A stretch of 64,000 bases of DNA, taken from Pseudoalteromonas sp. OOF1S-7 (lineage in GTDB: Bacteria > Pseudomonadota > Gammaproteobacteria > Enterobacterales > Alteromonadaceae). Within the stretch, counting starts at the first letter, position 1. Each line of letters begins with the position of its first letter. The stretch spans positions 124,001 to 188,000 of the forward strand of contig NZ_JAKRFZ010000009.1 in the NCBI RefSeq assembly GCF_022347765.1, in the 5' to 3' direction. Both the position numbers and the translations under genes were made by a program. This document shows positions 29,451 to 38,097 of this stretch, in pieces. Under the pieces are notes generated by a model, which saw only the letters and a list, made by a program, of their open reading frames with translations, searched no databases and was not told the DNA's origin.

Positions 29451-29627
29451 CCTTAATCTAATCGTCTTTCGTTATTGTTATCGTGATGCCGGCGGTACAT
29501 ACGCATCAATGATGCGCACAACCTCGTTTGTACCTGTGTTACCTCAATTGACGTTAACCTAAAAAACTCACTTGCTCAACCTCAAAAACACACAAGAATT
29601 ACAAAATTAAAACAATTCGGTGAGGCC

Positions 29628-31772
29628 TTATTCGCACACCGATTCTTCCTCCTGGGCATAAGGGTCAGGCACCTCAGCTCTTTTCAGGCGCACTTCCCGA
29701 TCCGCCGAGGCAATGGTTTCTTTTCGGTGTGCAATGATCACCCGGGTGATATCCAGGCGCGACACGGCTTCATTGATATCTGACTCCAAATTGGTGTCCA
29801 GATGGCTGGTTGCCTCATCCATAAACAGAATTTTGGGCTGTTTATACAATGCACGGGCCAGGATAATACGCTGCTTCTGACCACCGGACAGGCTCGACCC
29901 CATGTCGCCGATCAGACTGTCGTAGTTCATTGGCATCTGACTGATATCGTCATGGATCGCCGCCAGCTCGGCGCAATAAACAACCCGCTCCATATCGATC
30001 GGGGTGTCAAAGAAGGCAATGTTGTCAGCCACGGAGCCTGACAATAGCTCATCATCCTGCATTACAGCAGCAATTTGCTGACGGTACTGACGTGCGCCGA
30101 TCTGCTCCATAGGGGTGCCATCAATCAGGACCTCACCACTTTTTGGCTGATTGAGACCCAGCATGATTTTCAGCAAGGTCGACTTACCACAGCCAGAAGG
30201 CCCGGTAATGGCCACAGACTCGCCCGCTTCAATCGTCAGGTTAAGGTCATTAAGTACGTTGGGTGTGGCATCTGAATAAGCAAAGCAAATATTGCGCAGC
30301 TCAATCTGACCTTTCACCTGATGCTGCTTAACCTGATCCGGCTGAAGGATCTCTTTGTCGGTCAATGCGATATCGGCGATACGATCAAAGTGCAGCCCCA
30401 CCATTTTAAATTCAATGAGCTTTTCGATCAGGTTGGCCGTTTTGTCCATAAACTGGCGCTTATACGACATGAAGGCAAACAGCATTCCGGTACTGAACCC
30501 TCCGTCCAGCACTAAGTGCGCCGCCAGATACACCACCAGAATATTTTCAATACCAAACAGTGCCCGGTTGATGGCATCATAGCCAATCTGAAAATTACCG
30601 AGACGGATGCTCTGATTGATGGCGTTAGCATAGCGGTTTTGCCACTGGCCTTCGCGTTTCACCTCTGAGCCAAACAGTTTAATCGTCTGAATGCCCCGCA
30701 CGGTTTCCATAAAGTTGGAGTTTTCTTCCGCACGCGCCATGATCTCCTGCTCGCTGATATTGCGAAACGGTCGGTACATTGCAATGCGCACAATGGCATA
30801 GGCCACTACCGCTGCTAAGACCACGGCCGATAAAGTGGGACTATAAAAAAAGATCATGGCCAGTGTGATGATGGCCATCAGCCCGTCAATTATGGCTTCG
30901 ATCACCCCGGTAGTGAGGATTTGCTTCACCTGCTGCAACGAGCCAAAGCGGGATACCACATCACCCATATGACGTTTTTCAAAGTAAGAAATGGGCAGGC
31001 GCACCAGGTGATGAAACAAGTTGGCACCGAGCTGAATGTTCATCTGGTTACCAAAGTGCAGTAAGGTAAAGCCCCGCAGCGCATTGGTGGCTATTTCAAA
31101 CACCAGTACCAGGAAAAAGCCGGTAGCAAGCACCGTGAGCAGATTCGTGTCTCCGGTCAGTACCACGTCGTCGATCACCAGCTGAATATAATAGGGGGCG
31201 GCGAGGGTAAACACCTGCAATAAAATAGACAACAGGAAAATCAGCGTCAGCGAGCGTTTCAGCCCGGTAATGCGGCTCCAGAAATCCGAGAACTGCAAGC
31301 TGGGTTTCTTTTCTTTCTTTTCAAAGCTCTTGGTTGGGGTCAGCTCAAGCGCGACCCCGGTAAAGTGCTTGGATGCCTCCGCCATCGTGAAGGTTTTCTC
31401 GCCCGACGCCGGATCGTGGATCACAATACGTTTTTCATTGGCCTTTTTCAGCACCACAAAGTGATTCATATCCCAATGCAAAATACAGGGCGTTTGCAGG
31501 GCATCGAGATCTTCCAATTCAATGCGCAGCGGTCGCGAACTCATTTCCAGCTTCTCAGCAAAGTGCATAATGTCCAGCAGGGTTGCCCCTTCGATGGAAA
31601 TACTGAACTTTTGCCTCAGCGTAGTGAGATCACTGTGATAACCATGATAAGCCGCCACCATGGCGAGGCTGGCAAGGCCACATTCGGCGGCCTCAGATTG
31701 CAAAATAACAGGCAGTGACTTGCTTGACCAGAACTGTAACTGCTGTACCGGTGATTCGTCTTCAACGTGCAT
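29628..31772 (-). CDS. C39-peptidase-containing ABC exporter (first)
   Basis: 714 residues. Its three parts are a C39 peptidase with catalytic Cys31 (QSEAAECGLASLAM), His104 (HWDMNHFVVL) and Asp120; a six-helix ABC membrane domain (about 160-440); and an ATPase domain with Walker A GPSGCGKST, signature LSGGQKQR and Walker B ILFMDEATSHLD. Such proteins cut leader peptides after Gly-Gly while exporting the core. It is downstream of its HlyD partner by 30 bases. It would explain how a lanthipeptide or any of the Gly-Gly peptides nearby is matured, in place of a dedicated LanP. Confidence 0.94.
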   Translation of the reverse strand: MHVEDESPVQQLQFWSSKSLPVILQSEAAECGLASLAMVAAYHGYHSDLTTLRQKFSISIEGATLLDIMHFAEKLEMSSRPLRIELEDLDALQTPCILHWDMNHFVVLKKANEKRIVIHDPASGEKTFTMAEASKHFTGVALELTPTKSFEKKEKKPSLQFSDFWSRITGLKRSLTLIFLLSILLQVFTLAAPYYIQLVIDDVVLTGDTNLLTVLATGFFLVLVFEIATNALRGFTLLHFGNQMNIQLGANLFHHLVRLPISYFEKRHMGDVVSRFGSLQQVKQILTTGVIEAIIDGLMAIITLAMIFFYSPTLSAVVLAAVVAYAIVRIAMYRPFRNISEQEIMARAEENSNFMETVRGIQTIKLFGSEVKREGQWQNRYANAINQSIRLGNFQIGYDAINRALFGIENILVVYLAAHLVLDGGFSTGMLFAFMSYKRQFMDKTANLIEKLIEFKMVGLHFDRIADIALTDKEILQPDQVKQHQVKGQIELRNICFAYSDATPNVLNDLNLTIEAGESVAITGPSGCGKSTLLKIMLGLNQPKSGEVLIDGTPMEQIGARQYRQQIAAVMQDDELLSGSVADNIAFFDTPIDMERVVYCAELAAIHDDISQMPMNYDSLIGDMGSSLSGGQKQRIILARALYKQPKILFMDEATSHLDTNLESDINEAVSRLDITRVIIAHRKETIASADREVRLKRAEVPDPYAQEEESVCE

Positions 31773-31802
31773 AAAAAGCCTTTTTATTCTTGTAGTTACA
31801 GC

Positions 31803-33047
31803 CTACAGCTGTCCTTTAATACTAAACACGGGATCAAATAACCAACGCAATAAAGAGCGTTCTTCAACAATGATGTCGGCATCCAGCATCATCCCGGCGC
31901 GTAGCGGCGTCGCTTTACCATAGGCAGAGATCTGCTGCTCCTGCAGTGACACCACCACCCGATAAGCGGGCTGTTGTATCACACCGGGTGTGCTGGTTTC
32001 TTCCGGCAGGATCACACTGTTACTGACCTGCTCTATGGTGCCGTTGTAAATACCAAATTTCTCATAGGGGAAGGCGTGGTAGCGCAACTTAGCTTCCTGA
32101 CCGAGATTGATGAAACCAAAAGAAGAAGTTGGTACATAGATAATCGCCTGCATCTGACTGCCCTGCGGCAAAATACTCAGCAGGTTCTGCCCGGCATTGA
32201 CGCTTTTGCCGACCTTGCCCAGTAACCCGGTCACCACACCCGCTTTTGGCGCACGCAACTCCCCAAGGCGTTGCTGTTCAACAGAAGACAATTGGATCTG
32301 TAGATCTGCCTGCTGGGATTCCAGCTGGCTGAGGCGTTCGTCGTGTTGCAACGGTAGCTTTTCCAGCTCAGTGTCGTACTGCTGAATTTGCGAGGCCAGT
32401 GTCAGTCGCTCTGACTGAATGCTGGATGCCTGTTGTTGTAAAGACAATAGGGTATCTTTTTGCCGCTGCAATTCCAGCTCAGAAATATAGCCGGTGCCTT
32501 TAAGCGTGCTGATCTGTCCCACCATCTGCTGGTTTAACTGGAGCCGTTTTTCAAACGTGCTGGCCTGATTGTCTAATTCTTTCAGGCGCGCTTGCGACGT
32601 GGCTTTTTGCCGCCTAAGCTCCGTTAACTCAAGGATATGTTGGCGTTTTTGCTGGCTGATTTGTTGCTGCAAATTACGCAGCTGAAAGCCATATTGATTG
32701 AGTAATGCCTGGTTCAGTTCCAGTGATTGAGTACTGTGCTTGGCGGATGCGACCCGTAATAAGGGCTGATCGGCCTCGACATAGTCTCCTTCAGACACCA
32801 ATACCTCGGCAATGATCCCGGTTTGTGGCGCGACCAGCTTCAGCACCCCGGTATTAGGTTCTATCACACCAGAGACGCGCTCTTTGCGCGCATAACTGCC
32901 ACTTGCAAGAAAGATGATACTGATAACAACGACGATCAGGATAAGTAAAGCCAGTGTCTTGAACACGGGTGGTTGAACTAAACTTACAGCTCCTTCTAGC
33001 CGGTGTCTTTTACTCTCTAATACTTCTTTTCTAAAGAGATTTTCCAT
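31803..33047 (-). CDS. HlyD-family periplasmic adaptor (first)
   Basis: 414 residues: one membrane segment near the N-terminus (LALLILIVVVISIIFLASG, about 31-49), a split lipoyl/biotinyl-like domain (VSGVIEPNTGVLKLVAPQTG; later LRAPKAGVVTGLLGKVGKS), a long coiled coil (about 115-255) and a C-terminal beta domain. It bridges the C39-ABC exporter to an outer-membrane channel of the TolC type, which is not in this window. First gene of the operon hlyD, abc, lanC, lanB. Confidence 0.92.
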   Translation of the reverse strand: MENLFRKEVLESKRHRLEGAVSLVQPPVFKTLALLILIVVVISIIFLASGSYARKERVSGVIEPNTGVLKLVAPQTGIIAEVLVSEGDYVEADQPLLRVASAKHSTQSLELNQALLNQYGFQLRNLQQQISQQKRQHILELTELRRQKATSQARLKELDNQASTFEKRLQLNQQMVGQISTLKGTGYISELELQRQKDTLLSLQQQASSIQSERLTLASQIQQYDTELEKLPLQHDERLSQLESQQADLQIQLSSVEQQRLGELRAPKAGVVTGLLGKVGKSVNAGQNLLSILPQGSQMQAIIYVPTSSFGFINLGQEAKLRYHAFPYEKFGIYNGTIEQVSNSVILPEETSTPGVIQQPAYRVVVSLQEQQISAYGKATPLRAGMMLDADIIVEERSLLRWLFDPVFSIKGQL

Positions 33048-33203
33048 AATTAACTAACACCCGATTGGTTGAGTTTTTATTGTTAAATTTTAATTAACCC
33101 TCCGTAATGTATCACTTTGGCCTGCAGAAAGGAACTCACTACGCAGAGTCTCATATAATGCCCGTGTCAGAATCAGAAACGGGAGCATAAGCTCCCGTTT
33201 TTA
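33048..33203. other. Gap between glmU and the lanthipeptide operon
   Basis: 156 bases holding the glmU terminator at its right end and the promoter region of the hlyD operon. AT-rich near the hlyD start. I read two tiny minus-strand ORFs of 32 and 23 codons here but neither looks like a precursor. Confidence 0.4.
33177..33200 (-). terminator. Terminator of glmU
   Basis: A 10-bp perfect stem (AAACGGGAGC / GCTCCCGTTT) with a four-base loop, just after the glmU stop, with a T-run on both outer sides. Can act in both directions. Confidence 0.88.
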
Positions 33204-34565
33204 CTAACCTTTCTTTACTGGCCTTTGCCAGTTTACAATGTTGCGTTGCTTGCCTCTGGCAACCGCCAGTTCTTCGTCGGCCACTTTTGTGGTGATCACG
33301 GAGCCGGCTCCCACAGTGGCAGCCTTACCAATTTCGACCGGTGCAACCAGTGAAGAGTTTGAACCAATGAATGCACCATCCCCAATGATGGTTTTAGACT
33401 TATTGACGCCATCATAATTACAGGTAATCGTACCCGCACCGATGTTAACCTTTTCACCAACCAGTGTGTCGCCCAGGTACGTTAAGTGGTTCGCTTTGGA
33501 GCCTCTGCCCAGACGCGATTTTTTCATCTCAACAAAATTACCGACGTGCGAATCCGTCTCCATTACAGAGCCAGGACGCAGTCTGGCAAACGGGCCCAGC
33601 GTACAGAGATCGCCCACCGTAGCTTCTTCAATCAGAGTATTCGCTTTGATCACCACGCCCCGACCAATTTTGCAGTTCTTCAGGACACAGTTAGGACCAA
33701 TGACAACATCATCACCCAGTTCAACCTGGCCTTCAAAAATAACATTCACGTCAATCTGGACGTCCTCACCGGTGATCACCTCGCCACGCACATCGATGCG
33801 CTGCGGATCAGCCAGGCTGGCGCCATTGAGCATCAGGGTTTCGGCTTGCCATTTTTGATAAGCGCGCTCCAGTCCCGCAAGCTGAACGCGGTTGTTGGCG
33901 CCTTCGACTTCCATCGCATCATCCGGTTGCGCCGAGGTAATCTCAACACCATCCTGATGTGCCATGGCAACGATATCGGTCAGGTAATATTCACCCTGGG
34001 CGTTATTATTGGACAGCTGACCCAGCCACTTTTTCAATAACCCCCCGTTGGCCGCCATTATACCGGTGTTGATCTCCTGAATGGCCAGTTGCTCTGGTGT
34101 GGCATCTTTTTGTTCAACAATCCCTACCAGCTTGCCATTGTCACGCAACATACGGCCATATCCCATTGGATTCTCGAGGTTCACGGTCAGCACAGCCAGT
34201 CCTCTGTCTGGTGTCACATCCAGCAAACGTTGTAGTGTGGACAAGCGCGTTAATGGCACATCACCATATAAAATCAGTACAGTGTCATCGTCAGCAATGT
34301 GCTCTTTGGCCACCGCAACCGCATGACCTGTACCCAGTTGTTCTGCCTGGTGTACCCAGTTTACCTCGTTGTGCTTTAACGCTTCCTGTAACTGCTGTGC
34401 ACCATGACCATAAACAAGATTTGTGGTACTGGCACCTAAAGCGATAGCATTATCAATTACATGTTGTACCATCGGCCTGCCTGCGACAGGATGAAGTACT
34501 TTGGGTAACTTGGAACGCATGCGAGTGCCTTTGCCCGCGGCTAATATTACTGTTGTCAGTGCCAT
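33204..34565 (-). CDS. glmU: Bifunctional N-acetylglucosamine-1-phosphate uridyltransferase / glucosamine-1-phosphate acetyltransferase
   Basis: 453 residues, the usual length. N-terminal pyrophosphorylase with [19 protein letters not shown] (about 8-26) and a C-terminal left-handed beta helix of hexapeptide repeats from about 250 on ([24 protein letters not shown]). It makes UDP-GlcNAc from glucosamine-1-phosphate, downstream of GlmS. In most gammaproteobacteria it follows atpC directly; here it lies 15 kb from atpC and 24 kb from the deoR-glmS operon, with peptide-biosynthesis clusters on both sides. Confidence 0.98.
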   Translation of the reverse strand: MALTTVILAAGKGTRMRSKLPKVLHPVAGRPMVQHVIDNAIALGASTTNLVYGHGAQQLQEALKHNEVNWVHQAEQLGTGHAVAVAKEHIADDDTVLILYGDVPLTRLSTLQRLLDVTPDRGLAVLTVNLENPMGYGRMLRDNGKLVGIVEQKDATPEQLAIQEINTGIMAANGGLLKKWLGQLSNNNAQGEYYLTDIVAMAHQDGVEITSAQPDDAMEVEGANNRVQLAGLERAYQKWQAETLMLNGASLADPQRIDVRGEVITGEDVQIDVNVIFEGQVELGDDVVIGPNCVLKNCKIGRGVVIKANTLIEEATVGDLCTLGPFARLRPGSVMETDSHVGNFVEMKKSRLGRGSKANHLTYLGDTLVGEKVNIGAGTITCNYDGVNKSKTIIGDGAFIGSNSSLVAPVEIGKAATVGAGSVITTKVADEELAVARGKQRNIVNWQRPVKKG

Positions 34566-34961
34566 TGAACAGAATCCTTAATTTTTTATTACCACTAATC
34601 CGACCCTGGGTACGGAGTTATGCGATCGAGACTTTTTACTATCGCCAATTGTAACCACCTTTTAGCGCTAATATAAGAACCAAACCGCAATAACAAGAAA
34701 ATTACCAGTCATTCAAATTTTTGCTGGCTTCTTACCGACTTTGCTCACTTTTTGCTGGCCGCGTGTCATATATCAACCGCGCCAATCACGGCACATTGCA
34801 CGGTTTTAGCTGATTTTACGCACCATCTGGATACACTGCGCGAGCGGTTTATGTTTCAAACCAACCCCTGAAAGCACCTATAAGCAAGCCACACAGATTG
34901 CTGTGTGGCTTGCTTTGCAGTGGATTAGAGCAGACAGCTCACACCTGCAAGGATCTTAGTG
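34566..34961. other. Noncoding gap between the small peptide genes and glmU
   Basis: 396 bases. Its right part holds the terminator at 34882-34915; the left part should contain the glmU promoter (AAGGA ribosome site beside the start). Short ORFs exist on both strands but none has a leader-like sequence or a good ribosome site. Confidence 0.5.
34882..34915 (-). terminator. Terminator after the two small Gly-Gly peptide genes
   Basis: A 15-bp stem with a GC-rich core (GCAAGCCACACAG / CTGTGTGGCTTGC) and a four-base loop, 46 bases after the stop of the peptide gene at 34962-35057. The T-run is weak on the minus strand. Confidence 0.7.
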
Positions 34962-35057
34962 CTATTTAAGGCCATGAGGCGGGAACAAAATACAACCGCC
35001 TTCATCAATACCACCAGAAACCAGTGAGAGTAGTTCTTTATTTTCAATAATTTTCAT
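34962..35057 (-). CDS. Candidate Gly-Gly leader peptide, 31 residues
   Basis: A 31-codon ORF with an AAAGGA ribosome site about 8 bases before its ATG. Leader MKIIENKELLSLVSGG (16 residues) has the ELLSLVSGG pattern of C39-processed peptides: hydrophobic residues at -4 and -7 and Gly-Gly at -2/-1. The predicted core is IDEGGCILFPPHGLK, with one Cys and no Ser or Thr, so it cannot be a lanthionine substrate. It may be an exported unmodified or dimeric peptide, or a target of another enzyme. It lies 18 bases downstream of a second such peptide gene, and the two are probably co-transcribed. Assigned from pattern and position only. Confidence 0.72.
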   Translation of the reverse strand: MKIIENKELLSLVSGGIDEGGCILFPPHGLK

Positions 35058-35075
35058 TTTATTTTCCTTTGTTAG

Positions 35076-35165
35076 TTAAAGATCGCACTCAATTTTTGAA
35101 TAGTCTTTCTTATCAGTATTCGTGCCACCTGCGACACTGCGTGCTTGTTCATTCGATAAATACAT
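35076..35165 (-). CDS. Candidate Gly-Gly leader peptide, 29 residues
   Basis: A 29-codon ORF with AAGGTG five bases before its ATG. Leader MYLSNEQARSVAGG ends in Gly-Gly; the predicted core TNTDKKDYSKIECDL carries two Thr, one Ser and one Cys. That makes it the only candidate found near the LanB/LanC operon that could in principle form one lanthionine-type ring, though it is poor in Ser/Thr/Cys for a lanthipeptide. It lies directly upstream of the 31-residue peptide gene and 108 bases downstream of a degraded regulator gene. Confidence 0.65.
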   Translation of the reverse strand: MYLSNEQARSVAGGTNTDKKDYSKIECDL

Positions 35166-35273
35166 ATTTCACCTTTGATAGACAGTGTTTAAATGCAAAG
35201 ACGCGACAGCGTGCCTGAATCGCCTGACTGAGGCGACCTCAGGCCTCGCAGAGGCATCGCTTGCAGTCACAGA

Positions 35274-36317
35274 TTAGGGCTGCAAGTCTTGCTTAATCTC
35301 GTCATTCATCAGGAGCGGCGACAAAGTCCCCTGTGCCAGGCTAAATTCATAAATCTCATGCTTATACGGATACTTCACGGCGATCACTTGCTCTTTGGAT
35401 ACGGGGTAGGCATTGGCATAGTTACCATCATTGCTAAGCTGTGTCTTGCTTTTCAACACTCTTGCATCCATAGAGAACTCAAACATCCGGTTTGTCGCAT
35501 TGCAAAACCACATGAGTGTATTCGACTCGCTGTTATAACTAAGCTCCCAGATGGGCGTTTTAGATTCGTATAGCTTAGTCTGTGTTCTCCCTTCCATATC
35601 CGTCATATAAAGCTCATACGAGTCGTACTGACGGCGCGTAAAAAACACCGTGTCGAGCGAAGATTCGTATAGCAAAAACATATCACCAAACGAGTTCAGG
35701 TTCGGGGAGGTTAACTGGAACTCTTCGCCGGTTTCGAAATCGTAATTCATCAAAACAGACAACTGCTCTCGGCCACGATAATTGGCCTTGGAGTACACAA
35801 AAGCGTTACCGCCAACACCGGCACCACGTTCTATAAAGTCATCACATTCAAATAGAAAGCGACTGCTGCCAGCCAGGTTTCTCTGTGCCTGCCAAACCTC
35901 ACAGTGGTCCGCCTCGTCCAAACGATAAAACAGCTTGCTCGAATCTGCAGACCAACCCAGAGGATAAAAATTAATCCCCAGTTCGCTGATTTTTTTCTCC
36001 AGTCCAGTTTTAAGCTCCTTAATGATCAAGCTTTGGGACTCACTACCTTCTGGCAGAAAGGAAAATGCAACATACTCATTATTTGGTGATACTTTAGCCC
36101 GCATAGATCGGCCGGGTATCCAGGATAAAAGCTGCTCATTGTAGTGCATGTCCTACACTGTGACTGCTGACTCAGCTGACTCAAATGACGAAAATGAAAG
36201 ACCCAGCACACTACCGCCAACCAGTAAGGCGGCCGCCATAACCGCAAAGCCTTTTCTGATTAAGACTGTGTTCAGTGCCCGCGCAGATCTGGGCCAGTCG
36301 AGAAATAAACGAGGTTG
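35274..36317 (-). pseudogene. Degraded CadC-like membrane regulator (propeller and membrane helix remain)
   Basis: The open frame 35274-36149 encodes 291 residues of TolB-like beta-propeller with the same order of motifs as 47268-49421: for example YSKANYRGREQLSVL against YTKYHYRGEPGLSAL, and EEFQLTSP against TEFQITSP. Two codons upstream of its ATG is an in-frame TAG (36153-36155). Beyond that the same frame encodes a membrane helix (GFAVMAAALLVGGSVLGLSF), which runs to a TGA at 36318-36320. The N-terminal DNA-binding domain is absent. The propeller alone could still be made from the internal ATG, but without DNA-binding and membrane parts it can hardly regulate. Confidence 0.8.
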
Positions 36318-36665
36318 TCACAAAGGAAGCTGCGGGCAGCATGCAAAGGTTCCGCATGTCAGATATGAGTGTACAGACAGGATAGGCAGGTGCCTTAATA
36401 CATCACGGCTTATGATGACAATTGCCGGAGCATTTGTCGTAATCAGTGCCTACCGTCGCGAAGCGCGACAAATACTGAAGATGAGTCAAGGTTGTCGATT
36501 GTGCTAGCCACACGTCAAAGATAAATTGCAACCCCTCTGAGCTGAGAAAAATCAGGCAGAGCGCCTGGCCGACAGTGGCCATCGGGAAAACAGCTGGCAG
36601 TCAACGCTGGTGAAAATCAGCGCCACTCATGTCGTCAGGCTAATTTTTCTTACCCAGCCAGGGCT
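36318..36665. other. Noncoding stretch upstream of the degraded regulator
   Basis: 348 bases in which the winged-helix domain of the regulator would be expected. I translated the minus-strand frames and saw stops and no winged-helix pattern, so that domain is deleted or too degraded to read. No terminator or other gene was found. Confidence 0.5.
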
Positions 36666-38084
36666 TCAGTGAGCGTTACTTGCCGTTGCCTGCGCCAAAT
36701 TTCCCTGCTTCATCAACCAATCAGTGGCACTGATTAAGGTTTTATCACGTTGCGAAAAATAGTACTCGATGTCTCTTGGCACATACACATCAGGCTGAAT
36801 GCCTATACCCACAAAATCGCGGCCATCTGCAAACATCTCTCTTTTGCTGCAAATAGTCGCTCTCCCACCGCCAGGTAAGTCAATCTCCAATGGTTGACCT
36901 GTGCTGCCAAATGTCGGCTCCCCAATCAAGGCAATGTGCCGTGCACTTGATGCATAGACTAAAAAGCTCTCAGCCGCAGAGGAGGTCTCCCTGCTGGTTA
37001 AAATAGCCGTCGGCACCACCACTTTATGGCGGTTGTCTATGTCATCTGCCTTTAATGTATCCGGCGCATTTTTTAGCCAGGCATTGCCACGGGAGTAATC
37101 CTGGTACTTTTTTGCCCAACTGAACTGATCCGCATATTTGCCCCAGGCTTTATAGGTTGAGTTATGGATCCGCATCTTACTGCTGACACCCAGCAAATCA
37201 TGAAAAGTCAGGTACTTGAGAATTGACTCGGCAACAAAGGTATTCCCGCCCCGATTTTGTCTTAAATCTATAACCAGCCCATTGGCTGTTTGCAGTTGTG
37301 GTAGCAACTTAATGAATTGTTCGGTCACACTGTCCTGAGAGAAATCATTCAGAGCCAGGTAATGGATATTGTCAGCCAGGACCTTATGCGCCACCGAGTG
37401 TGTATTGGCCATCACACCGCTGGCTAATTGCCAGGCAACCCCTGATAAATCAGCTTCTCTTGTTATCGACAGGTGGCCAACGCGATTTGCAGGTGTCGTA
37501 AAACGCACCTTCACCACAGTCCCTGCTTGCCCCATCAATAATCCATAACCCAGACCCTGATTGCCTTTGATGCCCTCATGCCATCGAATATGCTCTGTTG
37601 AACTACTGATAAACGGAAACACATCTTGTTGTAGCTTGTCTTTAACCTCGACGCCATCAACATGCGTAATAATGGACCCTAACGGCAATTGGGAAGCCAG
37701 CGTCTCGCTGATCCCCACCACAACAGCTTGTTGCTCAGCCTCGGCCAGCTTAATGGGTGGCAATGCATTGTGTATGTTTCTCAGTTCATGACTCATTTGA
37801 ACATAACTCATCCCATCATTTAAGGTGGCTAAAAATTGTTTTAGCACTTTGTAATATTGATAGTCTGATTTAGCCGCCAGTACCTTAGGAATAAACGCCT
37901 GGTAGGTTGCGTCCCAATCCAAATCTGGCACCTGATCAAAGTAGGCAAAATTGTAACTGGCCTCTTTCCACAGCATGGCCAGACCAAACAAACGCTCTTC
38001 TGCGGATATGCGCGACTGGGCCTGAACACCGCTACTGAGTAGCACCATTAAGCATAGGCAAATACGAATAAACACTTTCAACAC
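36666..38084 (-). CDS. Secreted S41-family C-terminal processing-type protease
   Basis: 472 residues with a signal peptide (FIRICLCLMVLLSSGVQA). The core shows LVIDLRQNRGGNTFV (about 270-284), then the catalytic Ser in TSRETSSAAESFLV (about 350) and IGEPTFGSTGQPLEI. It has no visible separate PDZ domain. It is the last gene of the radical SAM operon, 13 bases after the exporter. It could trim the exported peptide in the periplasm or protect against it; neither is proven. A second S41-like gene (21497-23253) is broken. Confidence 0.88.
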   Translation of the reverse strand: MLKVFIRICLCLMVLLSSGVQAQSRISAEERLFGLAMLWKEASYNFAYFDQVPDLDWDATYQAFIPKVLAAKSDYQYYKVLKQFLATLNDGMSYVQMSHELRNIHNALPPIKLAEAEQQAVVVGISETLASQLPLGSIITHVDGVEVKDKLQQDVFPFISSSTEHIRWHEGIKGNQGLGYGLLMGQAGTVVKVRFTTPANRVGHLSITREADLSGVAWQLASGVMANTHSVAHKVLADNIHYLALNDFSQDSVTEQFIKLLPQLQTANGLVIDLRQNRGGNTFVAESILKYLTFHDLLGVSSKMRIHNSTYKAWGKYADQFSWAKKYQDYSRGNAWLKNAPDTLKADDIDNRHKVVVPTAILTSRETSSAAESFLVYASSARHIALIGEPTFGSTGQPLEIDLPGGGRATICSKREMFADGRDFVGIGIQPDVYVPRDIEYYFSQRDKTLISATDWLMKQGNLAQATASNAH

Positions 38085-38097
38085 TCCTTTCGCGTCT

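Noticed and set aside
29443..29562. Plus-strand ORF ending in a short peptide with AGG followed by a Ser/Thr-rich tail (TYASMMRTTSF), beside lanC.
   Set aside because: It looks like a Gly-Gly peptide, but is antisense to the operon, overlaps the lanC start, has no ribosome site and no Cys after the Gly-Gly. Probably chance.
29451..29627. A hidden lanA on the minus strand between the exporter and lanC.
   Set aside because: I checked ATG, GTG and TTG starts in all three frames; all end within about 23 codons and none has a leader or Cys-rich core.
33048..33203. Minus-strand ORFs of 32 and 23 codons upstream of hlyD, considered as lanA.
   Set aside because: One starts inside the glmU terminator and has no Cys; the other has only four residues after its Gly-Gly. 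Neither has a convincing ribosome site.
33486..34040. 184-codon plus-strand ORF inside glmU.
   Set aside because: Antisense shadow of glmU.
35228..35255. Two small tandem hairpins (CTGAGG-CGA-CCTCAG and GCCTC-GCA-GAGGC) before the small peptide genes.
   Set aside because: Stems of 5-6 bp without a T-run; too weak to call a terminator or riboswitch.
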